From the NCBI GenBank assembly GCA_003327425.1, contig QOQW01000007.1:135901-199900 (forward strand): a stretch of DNA of 64,000 nt. Direction: 5' to 3'. The notes below the pieces were generated by a model that saw only the letters and a program-made list of their open reading frames with translations, had not been told where the DNA came from and ran no database searches. The position numbers and the translations under genes are program-made. Source of the stretch: Candidatus Ozemibacter sibiricus. GTDB taxonomy: Bacteria > Muiribacteriota > Ozemobacteria > Ozemobacterales > Ozemobacteraceae. Below, in pieces: positions 17,012 through 26,200 of this stretch; position 1 is the first letter of the stretch; each line of letters starts with the position of its first letter.

Positions 17012-17134
17012 CAAGCCGGCTGCCACCGGGCTGCGCACCCGCCGGGCGTGGGGCAGGAACGGTCGCATGGTATCTTCGACCGGTCGTAGCGAGCCTTCCG
17101 GGCCGAGTTCGAATTGCGTCTGGGAAGGGTTCAT
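16997..17134 (-). CDS. Possible small protein, 45 aa
   Basis: A frame of 45 codons from ATG 17134 to TGA 16997, with a strong GGAGG six nt before the start and only 28 nt after the cyclase stop. The product begins MNPSQTQFELGPEGSLRP and ends in an Arg-rich tail (HARRVRSPVAAGLLRGR). No homologue is recognised and there is no signal or membrane segment. The ribosome site and operon-like position argue for translation; the short length and GC-rich context argue against. It might be a regulatory leader for hisS. Confidence 0.4.
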   Translation of the reverse strand: MNPSQTQFELGPEGSLRPVEDTMRPFLPHARRVRSPVAAGLLRGR

Positions 17135-17162
17135 GGCATACCTCCGGGAACATGGTCCCGGT

Positions 17163-19082
17163 TCATGCATCGGCGTTTTCCGGCGATTTCTGAAGGTCGG
17201 CCGGGGTGGCCGGCGGACCTGAGGTCGGAGGGGTTTCCCCCGCGGCCAGGCCGACCACCTCGAAGGCTTCGACCTCGCCGCGCCGGCCCTTGACCTGCAT
17301 GGCGCCTCGCGCTTCGAGCCGGAAGACGCCTGGCGGCAGGCGTTGGGCGACCCAGCTGGAGATCAGCACCTCCCCGGAGCGGGCCAGGGCCTCGAGGCGG
17401 GCGGCGACGTTGACGGTGTCGCCCAGCAGCGTATACTCCTGGTGCATTTCCGAGCCGACGTTGCCGACGACGACCTCGCCGCCGTTGATGCCGATCCCGA
17501 TCTCCCGGATCGGAAAGTCGCCGGCGGCCTGGCCTTCGGCGCGCAGCTTCACGAGGGTCTGGCGGATGGCGAGGGCGGCGCGCACGGCCTGCTCGGCTTC
17601 GCGGCCGCTGGCGATCGGCACGCCGAAAAAGGCCATCAGCCCGTCACCGATGTATTTGTCGAGCACTCCGCCGTGGTCGAAGATGATCTGGGTGACGGCG
17701 TTGAAATAGGTGTTGAGGAAGGTGATGACGTCCTCGGGTGGCCGTTCCTCGCAGATGCGGGTGAAGCCGCGCACATCGGCGAACAGCACGACCGCCTGGC
17801 GCCGGGCTCCGCCCAGGGCGATGGCTTCGGGATGCTCGAGGAGCTGGTCGAGAAGGTTCGGAGCGACATACCGGTGGAAGAGGCGGGCGATGGTGTTCTT
17901 CTCCTGGCGCAGCCACAGCGTGTCGAGCGAGAGGGCGCTGAGCCAGCCGAGGGCCAGGGCGGCCCACAGGTCGAAGGGGTTGAGGAACAGCGCCTGCGCC
18001 GGGAACAGCCAGAGGACGATCACGAGGGCGGCCAGGGCGGCCCCCGCCACCCAGAACACGGCCCGTTCCGGTTTCCGCCATCCGGAGAAGATGGCGGTCG
18101 CCATGGCCAGGCCCAGCAGGAAGAGCCACCAGGTCGGGCCGGTCCATTCGCGGGGCAGCCGGTTCATGAACAGGTTCTGCAAGATGTGGGCGTGGATCTC
18201 CACCCCCGGCATGTCGCCTTTCTTCGAAAACGGGGTGTGGAAGCTATCACGGAATTCCTCGGCCACCCCGCCGACCAGCACGCATTTGTCCTGGATGGCG
18301 GCGGTGGCCACCTTCCCTTCGAGGATATCGAGCACCGAAAAGGTCGGCACGGTGCCGGGGGGGCCCTGAAACCCGATCAACGAAAGGCCGGTGTAATCGA
18401 GAGCCAGCGGCACGGGGGCGAGCCCTTCGACGCGCGGCAGCAGCAGATGGGTGCGCCGGTATTCGACATCGGAAGGCTGGCGGCCGATGTCGGCCAGGTA
18501 CATGGCCAGGGCCAGCGAGACCCGGCAGGGCAGCTCGCCTTTGGGAGCATATAGCCGGGTCCGTCTGATGAAATGGTCGTAATCGAGGGGCATATCGACG
18601 AACCCCTCGCTGCGGGCGGCCTCCCGGAAGAAAGCCCGCCCTTCGATCCAGAGGCGCGAGAAGGCTTCGTCGTTCTTCAGGTAGCAGTTGGAAATGACCC
18701 GCCCGCTTCGCTTGACCGACTCGAGGAGGATGGCATCTTCCACCGGATCGCCCGGCTGATCGAAGGTGACGTCGAAGCCGATCAGGCGAGCCCCCATCGC
18801 GGTCAAGCGGTCGATCAACGCCGCATGGACCTGCCGGGGCAGGCGAGGATGCGACCCGCGCAACGCGCGCAAGGTCGGGTTGTCGATGCCGGCGACCACC
18901 ACTTCGGGGTCGTAGACGGCGGGATCGCGGCTGCGGGTGGCGGGGATGGGCCCGTTCAGATACCAGAGCTGGTCGAGGGCCCAGGAGTTCAGCAGGCCGC
19001 CCTTGGTCAGCAGCAGAAGAAGGGCCATCAGGGCGGCGCCCAGCAAAGCCATGGCCAGAAGCTGAGGCAGGGTGCGTTTCAT
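17163..19082 (-). CDS. CHASE2-domain adenylate/guanylate cyclase
   Basis: 639 aa membrane receptor cyclase. An N-terminal membrane segment (about 8-26) is followed by a periplasmic CHASE2 sensor (about 30-310: VVVAGIDNPTLRAL, LIGFDVTFDQPGD, VLVGGVAEEFRDSFHTPF, MPGVEIHAHILQNL). Three hydrophobic spans lie at about 320-400, and a class III cyclase domain at about 425-610. Both metal-binding aspartates are visible, in LFADVRGFTRI (about 430) and KYIGDGLMAFFG. The protein should make cAMP or cGMP in response to an envelope signal. CHASE2 cyclases are often encoded beside FecR-domain proteins, as here. It lies 234 bp after the FecR lipoprotein, with two GC hairpins in between (19245-19259, 19274-19287) that may attenuate readthrough. 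Confidence 0.9.
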   Translation of the reverse strand: MKRTLPQLLAMALLGAALMALLLLLTKGGLLNSWALDQLWYLNGPIPATRSRDPAVYDPEVVVAGIDNPTLRALRGSHPRLPRQVHAALIDRLTAMGARLIGFDVTFDQPGDPVEDAILLESVKRSGRVISNCYLKNDEAFSRLWIEGRAFFREAARSEGFVDMPLDYDHFIRRTRLYAPKGELPCRVSLALAMYLADIGRQPSDVEYRRTHLLLPRVEGLAPVPLALDYTGLSLIGFQGPPGTVPTFSVLDILEGKVATAAIQDKCVLVGGVAEEFRDSFHTPFSKKGDMPGVEIHAHILQNLFMNRLPREWTGPTWWLFLLGLAMATAIFSGWRKPERAVFWVAGAALAALVIVLWLFPAQALFLNPFDLWAALALGWLSALSLDTLWLRQEKNTIARLFHRYVAPNLLDQLLEHPEAIALGGARRQAVVLFADVRGFTRICEERPPEDVITFLNTYFNAVTQIIFDHGGVLDKYIGDGLMAFFGVPIASGREAEQAVRAALAIRQTLVKLRAEGQAAGDFPIREIGIGINGGEVVVGNVGSEMHQEYTLLGDTVNVAARLEALARSGEVLISSWVAQRLPPGVFRLEARGAMQVKGRRGEVEAFEVVGLAAGETPPTSGPPATPADLQKSPENADA

Positions 19083-19244
19083 GGATTCATCACGGGAAGG
19101 CGACGAGGGCGACTGGACGGCTGGCAGGAAGTTCGTCCCGCTGTGCGAAGCCGGCCACGGCGCGGGTCATCGGGTGGGGTTCGACCCGCGAGGGCCGGAG
19201 ACTGGGTGATACACGGCAACGGAACAAGCGGAGCGTCGACGGCT

Positions 19245-19287
19245 CCCTGCCCGGCAGGGCGGCGCCTGGATGGCCCCCTGCCGGGGG
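19245..19287 (-). other. Pair of GC hairpins between FecR and cyclase genes
   Basis: CCCTG/CAGGG with a 5-nt loop at 19245-19259, and CCCCC/GGGGG with a TGCC loop at 19274-19287. Neither has a U-tract, so they are more likely attenuating or stabilising hairpins in a polycistronic message than full terminators. The rest of 19083-19316 shows nothing recognisable. Confidence 0.35.
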
Positions 19288-19316
19288 AAGTGGAGACGAG
19301 CCTGTTCCCAAGGAGA

Positions 19317-19967
19317 TCAGCGGCCGCTCGATTGGATGAATTGCACCGAAGAGGCATCGGTGAGATACGGATCGGTCATGAAATTGAACTGCTCAGGTCC
19401 GGTCAGGCCATCGGTGCCGACGGTCGCCTTCTGGAAGGCGAGCACATCGATGCTCTTGCCAGAGCTTTTGTCGGTGAATCCCACGGTGCCTTCGCTGACG
19501 CTGAGGGTGGTGCTGTCTTTGGTGGACTCGACCTTGAAGATGGTGCCTTTGATGCTGGCGATGGCCCGCTCCGTCTCGACTTCGAATTTCTTGGCGCCTT
19601 CCTTGTCGCGCTCGACGTAGAAATAGGCGATGCCCTGGGCCAGCCGGGTGTAGATCACCTTCTGGGAGGTCTGCGCAACCTTGGCCGGCTGGATCTCGAA
19701 CTGCGAGGCCGGCATGACACGGGTGATGGCGCCGGTGGCGAAGCGGATCACCACTTCGCCCGCCTCGGAGGTCTTGATCACGTCACCCTCGAACAGGGGC
19801 AGGCGGCCTTCGACCTTGGTGAAGTCGGGGGCAGACGCCTTCTTCACGAAGGCTTCGCCCTTCTCGACCTTTTCCACGAAGCCGAGGGGCTCGGCGCCCT
19901 GGTTCCCACAGCCGACGGCGACGGCCACAGCCAGAACCAGCAGGACCAACAGATGCATCCGGGTCAT
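19317..19967 (-). CDS. FecR-domain lipoprotein
   Basis: 216 aa. ATG at 19967 follows AGGAGG with 8 nt spacing. A lipoprotein signal peptide ends in AVAVGC (lipobox, acylated Cys at about residue 20). The mature part is a FecR-like beta domain: GRLPLFEGDVIKTSEAGEVVIRFATGAITRVMPAS and ASIKGTIFKVES, the typical pattern of a DNA-free FecR fold that senses or scaffolds at the membrane. It is the third gene of a sigma/anti-sigma operon and is followed by a CHASE2 cyclase. A plausible role is relaying an envelope signal to either partner. In the same frame, 40 codons upstream, lies a SEC-C-like motif (see separate entry); the strong internal ribosome site makes fusion unlikely. Confidence 0.85.
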   Translation of the reverse strand: MTRMHLLVLLVLAVAVAVGCGNQGAEPLGFVEKVEKGEAFVKKASAPDFTKVEGRLPLFEGDVIKTSEAGEVVIRFATGAITRVMPASQFEIQPAKVAQTSQKVIYTRLAQGIAYFYVERDKEGAKKFEVETERAIASIKGTIFKVESTKDSTTLSVSEGTVGFTDKSSGKSIDVLAFQKATVGTDGLTGPEQFNFMTDPYLTDASSVQFIQSSGR

Positions 19968-20032
19968 AGATTCCACCTCCTGTGTTGTGTTCCAGACCGG
20001 AACCAGCGTTGGGTTCCGGCGGATTCTCATTG

Positions 20033-20087
20033 ATGCCGCAGCATTTTTTGCCTTTTTCCCGCTTCCGCATGGGCAAGGATCATTCAT
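20033..20087 (-). pseudogene. SEC-C-like zinc motif split by an A6 tract
   Basis: ATG 20087 overlaps the stop of the anti-sigma gene. It begins MNDPCPCGSGKKAK, the start of a SEC-C zinc motif (CPCGSGKKYKKCC in SecA and many small proteins). At an A6 run (20044-20049) the frame drifts into NAAASM; one added base restores KKCCGIN. The zero frame continues into the FecR lipoprotein. It may be a remnant of a SEC-C gene, a sequencing indel, or a programmed slip site. Confidence 0.5.
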
Positions 20088-20977
20088 CAATGATCGACGA
20101 CCACCTGGTCGGGGGACAATTGGAACTGGGGATCGGCGAAGGGATTGAACGCTTCGGAGGCGATCATCGCTCCATCAGAGGAAAAGCGGACCCGGCGGAG
20201 GGCGGGAACGTCGTGGCGGCCGGTGGGGGTGACGAGGAGCACCTGCCCTTCGGCCACCTCGAGGATCGACTCGTTTCCCGGGTCGAACGCTAGGCGCCAG
20301 ACCGTACCGCGAACTTCGATATGGCAGAGCCCGGCCTGCAGCCGGAAGGGAATGGGGGAGCGGCTGGACCAGCGGGCGCACAGACGGCCGCGGTCCTGGC
20401 GCAGATCGACCTCGGTGTCGGTGAACGCGGCGATGGTGATCTGGCCCGGGCCGCCCCACAGGCGCAGCGACCGCCCGGCGGCGGTGGACAGGATGGCTTC
20501 GCCGTCGGTGTCGATGGTCAGAACGCCGTGGGCGAGGGTGGCCTGGCGGAGATGGACGCTGGCCGGCGCCATCGGGCGGTCGGAGCGCCCATGGACCGCG
20601 AGGAACAGCAGGACGATCAGCAGGCCGACCCCGGTTCCGGCCATCAGCAGGGGGCGGGCGGCGAGCGCGGCGAGCCAGCCGCCGGGGGCATGGTCGAGCG
20701 GGGCGGTCTGGGGCGAGTCATGCGAACGGCGGCGAGGCCCGGCGACCGCGACCTGCCGCAACCGCTCGCGCAGCGGGCCGGGAAGAGGTTGGTCGCGAGC
20801 TTCGCGCAACGGGCGCCGGAGCCGTTCGAGGTCGTGTCGGAACGCGCGGCAGGCCGGGCACTTCGTATCGTGGGCGGGGTCATACGCGGCGGCGGCCCCG
20901 GCGGTGGCAGGGACTTCGCCGTCGAACTCGGCGCTGAGGGCGAGGCGGAAGGCCTGGCAGGCGGCGGGGTCGCTCAT
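20087..20977 (-). CDS. Zinc anti-sigma factor with FecR-like periplasmic domain
   Basis: 296 aa. ATG 20977 overlaps the sigma stop by ATGA. The cytoplasmic N-terminus carries H-D-T-K-C-P-A-C (about residues 35-42), the HxxxCxxC motif of zinc-binding anti-sigma factors, followed by a helix (FRHDLERLRRPLREA). One membrane span lies at about 115-135 (LLMAGTGVGLLIVLLFLAV). The periplasmic part resembles FecR: ATLAHGVLTIDTDGEAILSTAAG, CHIEVRGTVWRLAFDPG and SILEVAEGQVLLV. It should hold the ECF sigma at the membrane until a signal arrives. Fusion of a zinc anti-sigma domain with FecR in one protein is a known but less common arrangement. Confidence 0.8.
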   Translation of the reverse strand: MSDPAACQAFRLALSAEFDGEVPATAGAAAAYDPAHDTKCPACRAFRHDLERLRRPLREARDQPLPGPLRERLRQVAVAGPRRRSHDSPQTAPLDHAPGGWLAALAARPLLMAGTGVGLLIVLLFLAVHGRSDRPMAPASVHLRQATLAHGVLTIDTDGEAILSTAAGRSLRLWGGPGQITIAAFTDTEVDLRQDRGRLCARWSSRSPIPFRLQAGLCHIEVRGTVWRLAFDPGNESILEVAEGQVLLVTPTGRHDVPALRRVRFSSDGAMIASEAFNPFADPQFQLSPDQVVVDH

Positions 20978-21525
20978 GAGCGTACGTACTCCCGCAGCAG
21001 CTGTCGCGCCCGCAGGATATCGGAAGCGACCTGATTGACCGAACGGTCGGTCAGATGGGCGATCTGGGCATAGGACAGGTCGAGGCACTCCCGCATGAGG
21101 AACGGCACGCGCAGGTCGATCGGCACCGCTTGCAACGCCCGGTCGATCTCTTCGAGCTGCAGGTGCTGTTCGATGATCGCCTCAGGATCGGCTGGTTCGG
21201 AACATGGCGGGGGTGTGGCCAGGGCGCGGCCCTCGGCCTGGCGGCGCCGCAGCATCTGCAAGCCCTGGTTGCGAGCGATCCGGTAGATCCAGCCGGTCAC
21301 CGATCCGACCTCCGGGTTCTGCTGGCCGGCCTTGGCGCAGAGGGTGGCGAAGGTCTCCTGGAGGGCGTCCTCAGCGTCGCTGGCCTGGCCGAGCAGGCGT
21401 TGCAGGAAGGCGAGGAGCCGCGGCCCGAGCAGATCGACCAGTCGCGCCAGACCTTGCGGGTCTCCTTGACGGAGGTGACGAAGGGCATCCTGGGCCTCCT
21501 GTTCGAGCTTGTCCGTCGTTTCCAC
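20974..21525 (-). CDS. ECF-family RNA polymerase sigma factor
   Basis: 183 aa. Region 2: LVDLLGPRLLAFLQRLLGQASDAEDALQETF with the DAED and Q-E-T-F core, then GWIYRIARNQGLQMLRRR. Region 4: VPFLMRECLDLSYAQIAHLTDRSVNQVASDILRARQLLREYV. Region 3 is absent, as in the ECF group. GTG at 21525 is used because it lies just before the conserved region 2 and no better start is seen; no ribosome site is visible, so initiation is uncertain. It is translationally coupled to its anti-sigma partner. Target promoters are unknown and may include its own operon. Confidence 0.9.
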   Translation of the reverse strand: METTDKLEQEAQDALRHLRQGDPQGLARLVDLLGPRLLAFLQRLLGQASDAEDALQETFATLCAKAGQQNPEVGSVTGWIYRIARNQGLQMLRRRQAEGRALATPPPCSEPADPEAIIEQHLQLEEIDRALQAVPIDLRVPFLMRECLDLSYAQIAHLTDRSVNQVASDILRARQLLREYVRS

Positions 21526-21662
21526 TACAATGATGCGCGGGTCGACCGGTTAATTGAAAAATCTGCGGTTGGTTCCCATCACGGGAAGCATGCCCGTCGA
21601 TGCTGGCAGGGATGCGGGTGGCGGGTGCGCAGACGGCTGGTTTCCCATGGAAGCCCTCGAAC

Positions 21663-21968
21663 TCAGGCCGAAGCCGGCTGCTGGGCGACCAACTGACGAA
21701 CCTTGGTCTTGAGGTCCTCGGTGAAGGCCCCATAGACCGCCTGCCCGTTCCGCTCGATGACCGGGACGATGTCGATGCCTCCGGTCAGTCGCAACGCCAC
21801 CTGCCAATCGGCCTCGCTGGCATCGACATCGTGATTGACGTAGGGAATGCCTTCCTGGTCGAGCCAGGCCAGCAGCCACCGGCAATGCGGGCACCAGGTG
21901 ACCGTGAACACGTTGAGAGGCGCCAGGGCTGGCAAGAGGGATCTCCGCAGGAAAGTGGTCTCCTCCAT
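21663..21968 (-). CDS. Glutaredoxin-like protein
   Basis: 101 aa from ATG 21968 (an alternative ATG at 21977 adds MVS). The redox motif WCPHC appears near residues 24-28 within LNVFTVTWCPHCRWLLAWLDQ. The glutaredoxin-type TVP loop is replaced by GIDIVPVIERNG, and VNHDVDAS follows the first helix, as in NrdH/glutaredoxin-3 relatives. It should be a cytoplasmic thiol-disulfide oxidoreductase. No Shine-Dalgarno is seen for either start. It lies upstream of the sigma operon on the same strand with a 137-bp gap. The 280 bp before it (21969-22250) hold no convincing gene. Confidence 0.7.
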   Translation of the reverse strand: MEETTFLRRSLLPALAPLNVFTVTWCPHCRWLLAWLDQEGIPYVNHDVDASEADWQVALRLTGGIDIVPVIERNGQAVYGAFTEDLKTKVRQLVAQQPASA

Positions 21969-22250
21969 GGATACCATGGTACACTCGGGCGGGCAAGCGG
22001 CAGAGCGACGCCGCCTGCGGCCATTCCCACGTGCCGTATGGCGCCGTGGGGTGCCATGACGTGCCGGAAGGCTGGGCTGGGCCTGCAGGGCGTATGGCCG
22101 GCGCGGAGGCGGGGAAGACCCGTCGCCAGCCGCGGAAGACGGCCAGTCGTGGAAACACGGTGCCAGAGAGAGGGGGACCATGGATCCATTGACCGGGCTC
22201 TGGGTGTGGAAGGTGTTCCGCTTCAGCATGCCGCTCCGCCGCGGCGAGGT

Positions 22251-23204
22251 TCAGCGCAGCTTGCGCCAGAGGAGCAGCAGCAGGGTGCCGGCCGCCACCA
22301 GGACGCTGCCGAGCACGGCCAGGGGCTGCCAGAGCGGCATGCGCAGCCGCCGGTCGAGGTCCACCGCGATCACGGTGTCGGGGGGGAACCGGCGGCGCAG
22401 GTCGGCCGGCAGGAAGCGGGCGAGGGCCATGGTCCGGTCATCGCCGTCGTAGCGCTGGCTGGCCCGCGCGAACAGCGCGGCGGCGAGGTCGTCAGGCTCG
22501 GCCTGGACCGCGCCGGCCACCCGGGCCACCTCCGCGAGCGGTTGCGACATCAGCAGCCCTTCAGAGAACACCATGACCCAATCGCCGACGGTGAGCGGAA
22601 GGGGGCCGAGCAACTCGGGATTCCGCAGTGGCGCCATCCCTGCCTGGGTCGCCCCCGGCTCGGCTTCAGGGGTCGGGTCGGAATCGTCATGGGGCCCGAG
22701 GAACCGGCGGTCGTCCAGGGCGGCGGGCGATGCCGCGGCCCGCGGCGCGGTCTTGGGTGCTCGCGACGCCTCTAGATCGGGAAGCACGTCGGCCAGGCGA
22801 GGCAGGTCGAGCGGCTCCAGGCGGTGCACGCGGCCGCCCGACCAGGCGAGCAGGCCGGCCGTGCCGACGCGAGCGGCGATGAGCTGTCCTTCGACGACCA
22901 CCGCGGTGGCGAGCGAAACCCCGCTGTGGGCGGGGAGCCGGCCGGCGACTTGGTCCTGTTCGATCTGCCGAGCGGTCTCGATGAGGAGTCGGCGGAGCCG
23001 GGCGGGGGCGTCGTCGGGACGGCCGTAGAGCGGAAGGCGGACCAGTTCCGGTTCGAGGCGGGCGGCCACCTCGCTGGCCACCAGGCGTCCCGCCGGGCCG
23101 TGGCCGTCGACGAGCAGCACGACCCCCTGATCGTCGCGGATGACCAGGACATCCTGGTTGTCTTCGCGGATGGTTCCGGGGTCGGATCGCTGCCAGACCA
23201 GCAT
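22251..23204 (-). CDS. PP2C-family protein phosphatase with C-terminal membrane anchor
   Basis: 317 aa. The N-terminus has the PP2C signature: G-x-IREDNQD (about residues 10-18) and LLVDGHGPAG (about 30-39), where the aspartates bind Mn/Mg. Further motifs are less complete; a low-complexity insert (about 155-200, with PTPEAEPGATQ) interrupts the core and the final metal Asp region reads YDGDDRT. One hydrophobic span (about 292-312) close to the C-terminus anchors it with the catalytic domain in the cytoplasm. It follows the GspE-like gene by 35 bp, so it is likely co-transcribed and may dephosphorylate a Ser/Thr-phosphorylated component of that system. No Ser/Thr kinase is in the window. Confidence 0.75.
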   Translation of the reverse strand: MLVWQRSDPGTIREDNQDVLVIRDDQGVVLLVDGHGPAGRLVASEVAARLEPELVRLPLYGRPDDAPARLRRLLIETARQIEQDQVAGRLPAHSGVSLATAVVVEGQLIAARVGTAGLLAWSGGRVHRLEPLDLPRLADVLPDLEASRAPKTAPRAAASPAALDDRRFLGPHDDSDPTPEAEPGATQAGMAPLRNPELLGPLPLTVGDWVMVFSEGLLMSQPLAEVARVAGAVQAEPDDLAAALFARASQRYDGDDRTMALARFLPADLRRRFPPDTVIAVDLDRRLRMPLWQPLAVLGSVLVAAGTLLLLLWRKLR

Positions 23205-23239
23205 GTGGCGGGGCGGGCCTCCGGGCGGCGGGGTCGAGG

Positions 23240-26200
23240 TCAGGCGCCCAGGCCGGCGCGTCCGGCGGGGGCCTTGCGGTCGAGCAGGCGATCGAAGGCG
23301 CTCTTGAGGCTGATCATCTTCTCGACGACGTCGTGCATGCCCTTCGACCGCAGGCCGGCCACCAGCGATTCGGCGAAGACCAGCTTGACCTTGGGATGGG
23401 ACGGGCCGATGTAGCCGGCGGCCCGATCATCGCTCAGTACCCAGTACAGGAGCCGGTCGCAGTAGGGAACCCAGTTCGAGAAGTCGGCGAAATCGTCGTA
23501 GGCGCTGAGTTTTGCGATGACGATCTGCGGCACGTATTCGATCTGGTTGGCGGCGTTGTAGTACATGCGGTCGGTCTCGGGTACGATGGGCGCCACTTTG
23601 AGATTGGGCAGGGTGACCTTGAACCGAGCCTTGCCGAAATGGTTGAGGGCGATCTTCTCGGCGAGGGAGGTCCATTTGGCCGCGATCTCCCGCAGTTCCT
23701 GCGAGTAGGTGAACAGCCCCTTCTGGAAGATCTCATCGGTCTTGACGGCCTCGAACGCGTTCTCGATGGCCATGAAGGGGGAGTGATTGAACAGGGTGCC
23801 GAGCATGAACCCCAGCCCATGCGCGAGGAAATGGCGGCGGGTCAGCTGGTAGGGGGCGGTGGCGAGGTCCCATTGCAGTTTTTCCTTGACCAGCCAGTGG
23901 GTGGCTTCCCGGGCCATCTCGAGCGCGTTGGGGGCCCGCCACAGGTCGATCATCTCGGCGAACTCCCAGGGTTTGAACCGGCCGGGGTAGGCATTCTCGA
24001 AGATCTGGTACAGGTTCTGATTGAACAGGTCGAGCAGCTTGGCCAGGCCGTAGTGATGGAAATCCTGCAGGCTGATGCGGCGCGGGATCTCGTCGGCCGG
24101 CAGGGTCAAGCGGGTCTCGACCAGCCAGCGGGTGGCGGCCTTGGCCGTCTCGAGCCGGTCGTCGCGGAACCAGATGAGGGCTTCCTCATCGGCGAACTGC
24201 CAGGGCTGGAAGACATCGGGATAGACGGCCTGGACGAAGCGGTAGACCGAGTTGCCATACTTCTGCAGCAGGGGCTCGAGGCCGGCTTCGCGGATCACCT
24301 CGGCGGTCAGCAGTTGCGGCAGGTCGCCGCGGCTGCAGCCCAGGCGCACGGTCATCAGCCAGTCGAGGGCTTCCCGGGCGCGCTCTTCGAGCGGCCCGGC
24401 CGCCAGCCAGGCCTCGGTCTCCCCGAACTGCCACGGGCGGAACCGGCCGGGCATGGCCAGATCGACCAGGGTGAACAGGCTGCCGTGGGCCCATTCCAGC
24501 GCCTGATCGAGGCCGAACTGGGCGCAGAACTCCCGCGTGAACGCGCCGGGCAGCTTGTCGGGCACGACGCCCTGGCGCGCCAGAGCCTTGAGCCCTTCTC
24601 CGACCATGACGCGGATGAACAGACGCGCCGATTCTTCATGCTCGAACAGGAACGCCGGCAGCCGACCTTGCTTGTCGAGGACGCTGCGCCACAGTTCGGC
24701 CACTTCTTCTTCGCCGAGGTGCTCGGGCCAGCGGCCATACTTCTTCTGGAAGCCGTCGCGGGTGCGCTCGAGGTTCAACAGCTGCCGGCATTCGACCACC
24801 TGCGCCGCTGGCATCTGCAGGCGCTGGGCCAGTTCCTCATCGTCGAAGAACAGGAAGTCCTCTTCGATGCTGCGGAAGATGGTCTTCAACAGCGGATCAT
24901 TGGGGTCGAGCGGGCCGGCGGCGAGCGGGGCGGCGACCGGCCCCGCCAACGAAGCGGCCGCCGCCGTCTCTGGACCAGCGGCCGTGGGGGCGGCGGTCAC
25001 CATCACGGGCAGCGGGCCGGCGGCGGGGATCTTGCCGAGGCGGGCCGCCAGGGCGAGGGCCTGCGCGTTGAGATGCGGCCCTTCATCGTCGGACGGGGTG
25101 ACGTAGAGGACCTCCTCGAGGGTGGTCAACCCGTCGAAGGCTTTCTGCACAGCGATCTCGCGCAGGGTCTTCATGCCTTCCAGGCGGGCCACCCGTTTGA
25201 TGGCCAGTTCGGTGCCGCCCTCCATGATGACGTCGCGGAGCGACGGGGTGATGATCATCGTCTCATAGACTCCGAGCCGGCCGAAGGCGCCGGTCTGATT
25301 GCAGTCCCGGCACCCGGCCCCTTTGAAGAAGCGGGCGCTCATCACCCGGCTGGCCGGCAGTTTGAGCCGCTGCAGGGTCTTCTGCGAGGGGCGGTACTCG
25401 GTGCGGCATTTGGGGCAGATGCGATGCAGCAGTTTCTGCGCGATGACGACGCGCAGGGCGGCGCAGACCAGGTAGGCCGGCACGCCCATGTTGATCAGCC
25501 GGTTGATGCTGGCGGGCGCGTTGTTGGTGTGGAGGGTCGACAGCACTTTGTGCCCGGTCAACGAGGCGCGGAAGGCGATATCGGCCGTCTCGAGGTCGCG
25601 GATCTCCCCGACCAGCACGATATCAGGATCTTGCCGGAGAGCGGCCCGCAAGCCCTGGGCGAAATCGAGGCCGATCTTCTCGTTGGTCTGCACCTGGGTG
25701 ATGCCGTCGATGCGATATTCGATCGGGTTCTCGATGGTGAAGATGTTGATCTCGCTGCTGTTGAAATACTTCAGCATGCCGAACAGGGTGGTGGTCTTGC
25801 CCGCCCCGGTCGGCCCGGTGACGAGGATCAGCCCATACGGCTCGTCGAGCGCGATCTTCAGGCGATTGAGGTCGTCGGGCAGGAAGCCGATGTTGTCGAG
25901 ATCGAAGGCCGACTCGCGCTGCAGGATGCGCAGCACGGCTTTCTCGCCGAGCAGGCTGGGCACCGTGCTGACGCGGAAATCGATGTCCTTGTTCTCCATC
26001 CTGACCTTGAGTCGCCCGTCTTGCGGCAGGCGGCGCTCGGCGATGTCGAGGTGCGACAGGATCTTGATGCGGCTGATCAGCGGCGCCAGCAGACTCTTCG
26101 GTCCGGTCATGGCATCGTGCAGGGTGCCATCGATGCGGAATCGCACCAGCAGCATGTCTTCCCGCGGCTCGACGTGGATGTCGGAAGCCCGCTTCAGAAT

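Noticed and set aside
19317-20090. FecR lipoprotein starting at 20090 with an N-terminal SEC-C motif
   Set aside because: The AGGAGG before ATG 19967 and the lipoprotein signal directly after it make an N-terminal cytoplasmic zinc motif incompatible with export.
22180-22250. Small plus-strand frame with a GGGGG before ATG 22180
   Set aside because: It runs into the antisense of the PP2C gene without a stop and has no recognisable product.
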